A stretch of 40,671 nt of DNA from NCBI GenBank assembly GCA_900552675.1, contig USAI01000011.1, positions 1-40,671 on the forward strand. The letters are read 5' to 3'. Positions 39,332 to 40,671 of the stretch are shown piece after piece (within the stretch, counting starts at the first letter, position 1; the number at the start of each line of letters is the position of its first letter). Under the pieces are notes generated by a model. That model did not search any database. It was not told where the DNA came from and worked only from the letters and a program-made list of their open reading frames with translations. A program made the translations under genes and the position numbers. The DNA comes from an uncultured Prevotella sp. (lineage in GTDB: Bacteria; Bacteroidota; Bacteroidia; Bacteroidales; Bacteroidaceae).

Positions 39332-39368
39332 GGTGAAACTACATAATAATAGTTTATGTAGTTTCACC
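39332..39368 (-). terminator. Terminator of the P-type ATPase
   Basis: GGTGAAACTACATAA (39332-39346) and TTATGTAGTTTCACC (39354-39368) form a perfect 15-bp stem with a 7-nt loop, 8 nt after the ATPase stop. The T-rich tail is better on the plus strand (AATTATTTTTATTTC) than on the minus strand (ATAATTCATAAAAC). Confidence 0.75.
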
Positions 39369-39376
39369 AATTATTT

Positions 39377-40671
39377 TTATTTCTTTGTCAGCAGATGCCA
39401 TATTTCACGCACCCAAAGTACTAATGAAGAACCAATGATGATTATCACCCAGTCTATCAGTTTCAATCCCTCTACATTGAAGAACTGCTGTAAACCTGGT
39501 ACTTCAACCATTGCAATCTGGCCTATAAGGATAATTGCCACAATTGTCAGCAAGCCGTTGCATCCCTTAAAATGCAAAGCACTCTTACCTGTCTCAAATG
39601 CACGGGCATTGAAGAGATAGAAGAAGTGGGTCATCACGAAGATTGTGAAGAGCAGTGTCAACTCGTATGTAGACACGTGTCCCTTTGCCCCTAACTGCAG
39701 ATGAAGGAGATCGGTAAGCTGAGTTACTTCTGCATGCTGGAAGATGTAAAGCATTCCGAGCAGCATCAGGAAGAAGAAACCACCCACACCGATAATCTCT
39801 CGAAGCATTGGTTTATTGAGGATAAACGCATTGCGGTCACGAGGTTTGTCTTTCATTACACTCTCAGATGGCGGCAGTGAGGCAAGAGCCATAGCTGCGA
39901 AGGTATCCATGATGAGGTTTATCCACAACATCTGAGTAACGGTAAGAGGAGACTCTGTGCCCATGAAAGCACCACAAAGAACGAGGAAACAAGCCGTAAC
40001 GTTCACAGTCAACTGGAACAGGAGGAAGCGTTGGATGTTCTGATATAGCGAGCGTCCCCACATAACTGCCTTTCCGATACTGCTGAACGAGTTATCCTTA
40101 ATGGTAATATCGGAAGCTTCCTTTGCCACACTTGTGCCGTCACCCATTGACAAACCGACGTGGGCTGCACGGAGAGCTGGAGCATCGTTTGTTCCGTCAC
40201 CCGTTACAGCAACCACCTGATTCTTCTTCTGCAAGGTTTCCACCAGACGTTTCTTGTCCATAGGACGAGCACGAGAGATAATCTTCAAGTCAAGAATTCG
40301 CTCCTGCAGTTCTGTATCCGACAATGCTGCAAACTCCGGACCTGTAATGATATTACGCTCCGTATCCTTCGCATTATCCCAAAGGCCTATCTGACGTGCA
40401 ATTTCCTTTGCTGTTCCAGGAGTGTCACCAGTTACAATCTTCACACTAATACCGGCATCAACACATTCCTTTACAGCAGAAGGCACATCCTGTCTTACTG
40501 GGTCTGCAATAGCTGCAATTCCGATAAAACAGAGTTTGTCTGCGACTATCTTGTTGTCTTCTATCGCTTTATCACCATCGTTCAACACCTGGTAGGCGAA
40601 GCCCAACGTACGCATGGCGCGATTCTGATATTCTGTCAGTTGCTTTTCAACATCCTCTTTGCTTACAGATG
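39377..40671 (-). CDS. Calcium-type P-type ATPase, C-terminal part (truncated by window)
   Basis: The frame is open to the window edge, so the gene starts beyond it; 431 C-terminal residues are visible. They include the end of the N-domain (SVSKEDVEKQLTEYQNRAMR), the TGDTPGTAKEIARQIG segment, the P-domain hinge VTGDGTNDAPAL, AHVGLSMGDGTSVAKEASDI, and about six membrane helices starting at RFLLFQLTVNVTAC with LWINLIMDTFAAMALA. The NxxxD of this helix and the overall pattern fit type IIB (PMCA-like) Ca2+ pumps. It is an inner-membrane cation exporter. The phosphorylation site DKTGT and actuator domain are outside the window. A perfect 15-bp hairpin ends the gene. Confidence 0.9.
   Translation of the reverse strand, partial: SVSKEDVEKQLTEYQNRAMRTLGFAYQVLNDGDKAIEDNKIVADKLCFIGIAAIADPVRQDVPSAVKECVDAGISVKIVTGDTPGTAKEIARQIGLWDNAKDTERNIITGPEFAALSDTELQERILDLKIISRARPMDKKRLVETLQKKNQVVAVTGDGTNDAPALRAAHVGLSMGDGTSVAKEASDITIKDNSFSSIGKAVMWGRSLYQNIQRFLLFQLTVNVTACFLVLCGAFMGTESPLTVTQMLWINLIMDTFAAMALASLPPSESVMKDKPRDRNAFILNKPMLREIIGVGGFFFLMLLGMLYIFQHAEVTQLTDLLHLQLGAKGHVSTYELTLLFTIFVMTHFFYLFNARAFETGKSALHFKGCNGLLTIVAIILIGQIAMVEVPGLQQFFNVEGLKLIDWVIIIIGSSLVLWVREIWHLLTKK

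Overview
The window looks like chromosomal DNA of a Bacteroidales bacterium, most likely a Prevotella-type organism (Prevotella/Segatella group). The evidence is: intergenic sequence carrying Bacteroidetes promoters (-33 TTTG, -7 TAnnTTTG); almost no Shine-Dalgarno sites; several families largely confined to this phylum (DUF4835, DUF3127, an HU/SPOR fusion, GH92, bacterial dipeptidyl peptidase III, DUF4143 ATPases); and the galM-galP-galK order. No rRNA, tRNA, insertion sequence, prophage or CRISPR array was found.

Layout. 1-700: a minus-strand lipoprotein. 700-1626: a 0.9 kb non-coding stretch with a 22-bp tandem array and a long inverted repeat. 1627-5411: plus-strand galactose operon galM-galP-galK, ending in a terminator. 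5560-9462: plus-strand GH25 lysozyme, zinc-ribbon membrane protein and ABC-F ATPase. 9605-10294: trmO, overlapping tail to tail with a GT-C glycosyltransferase. 10260-25234: a dense minus-strand block read dnaN, DEDDh exonuclease, coaBC, DUF4835, recN, TPR protein with a degenerate protease domain, dipeptidyl peptidase III, AlkD-like protein, purA, hisS, glycosyltransferase. 25505-26101: divergent DUF3127 gene plus a 51-aa gene, closed by a terminator. 26273-26382: a second 22-bp array. 26496-33383: minus-strand sugar block ugd, lipoprotein, GH92 mannosidase, gmd, fcl. 33599-36307: plus-strand HU/SPOR protein, zinc-ribbon/FHA protein and fabI. 36468-37838: AAA/DUF4143 ATPase, preceded by a 33-bp tandem array. 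38569-39259: pgpA with a 56-aa gene 1 nt upstream. 39377-end: C-terminal half of a Ca2+ P-type ATPase, cut by the window edge.

How the genes work together. The gal genes make a complete uptake-to-galactose-1-phosphate module. The ugd-GH92-gmd-fcl block joins mannose release to UDP-glucuronate and GDP-fucose supply for surface glycans. The dnaN-recN block holds replication and repair genes together with coenzyme A synthesis.

Most of the window is ordinary core genome. The most interesting signals are: three intergenic arrays of short dyads with periods of 22, 22 and 33 bp; two genes whose start codon lies 6 nt after a -7 box (candidate leaderless mRNAs, one starting with GTG); an SSB-like acidic tip on the DUF3127 protein encoded back-to-back with dnaN; two small genes of 51 and 56 codons; and a protease-like domain in which the catalytic His and Ser appear to be Lys and Cys. 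All functional statements rest on reading motifs by eye; no database search was run.
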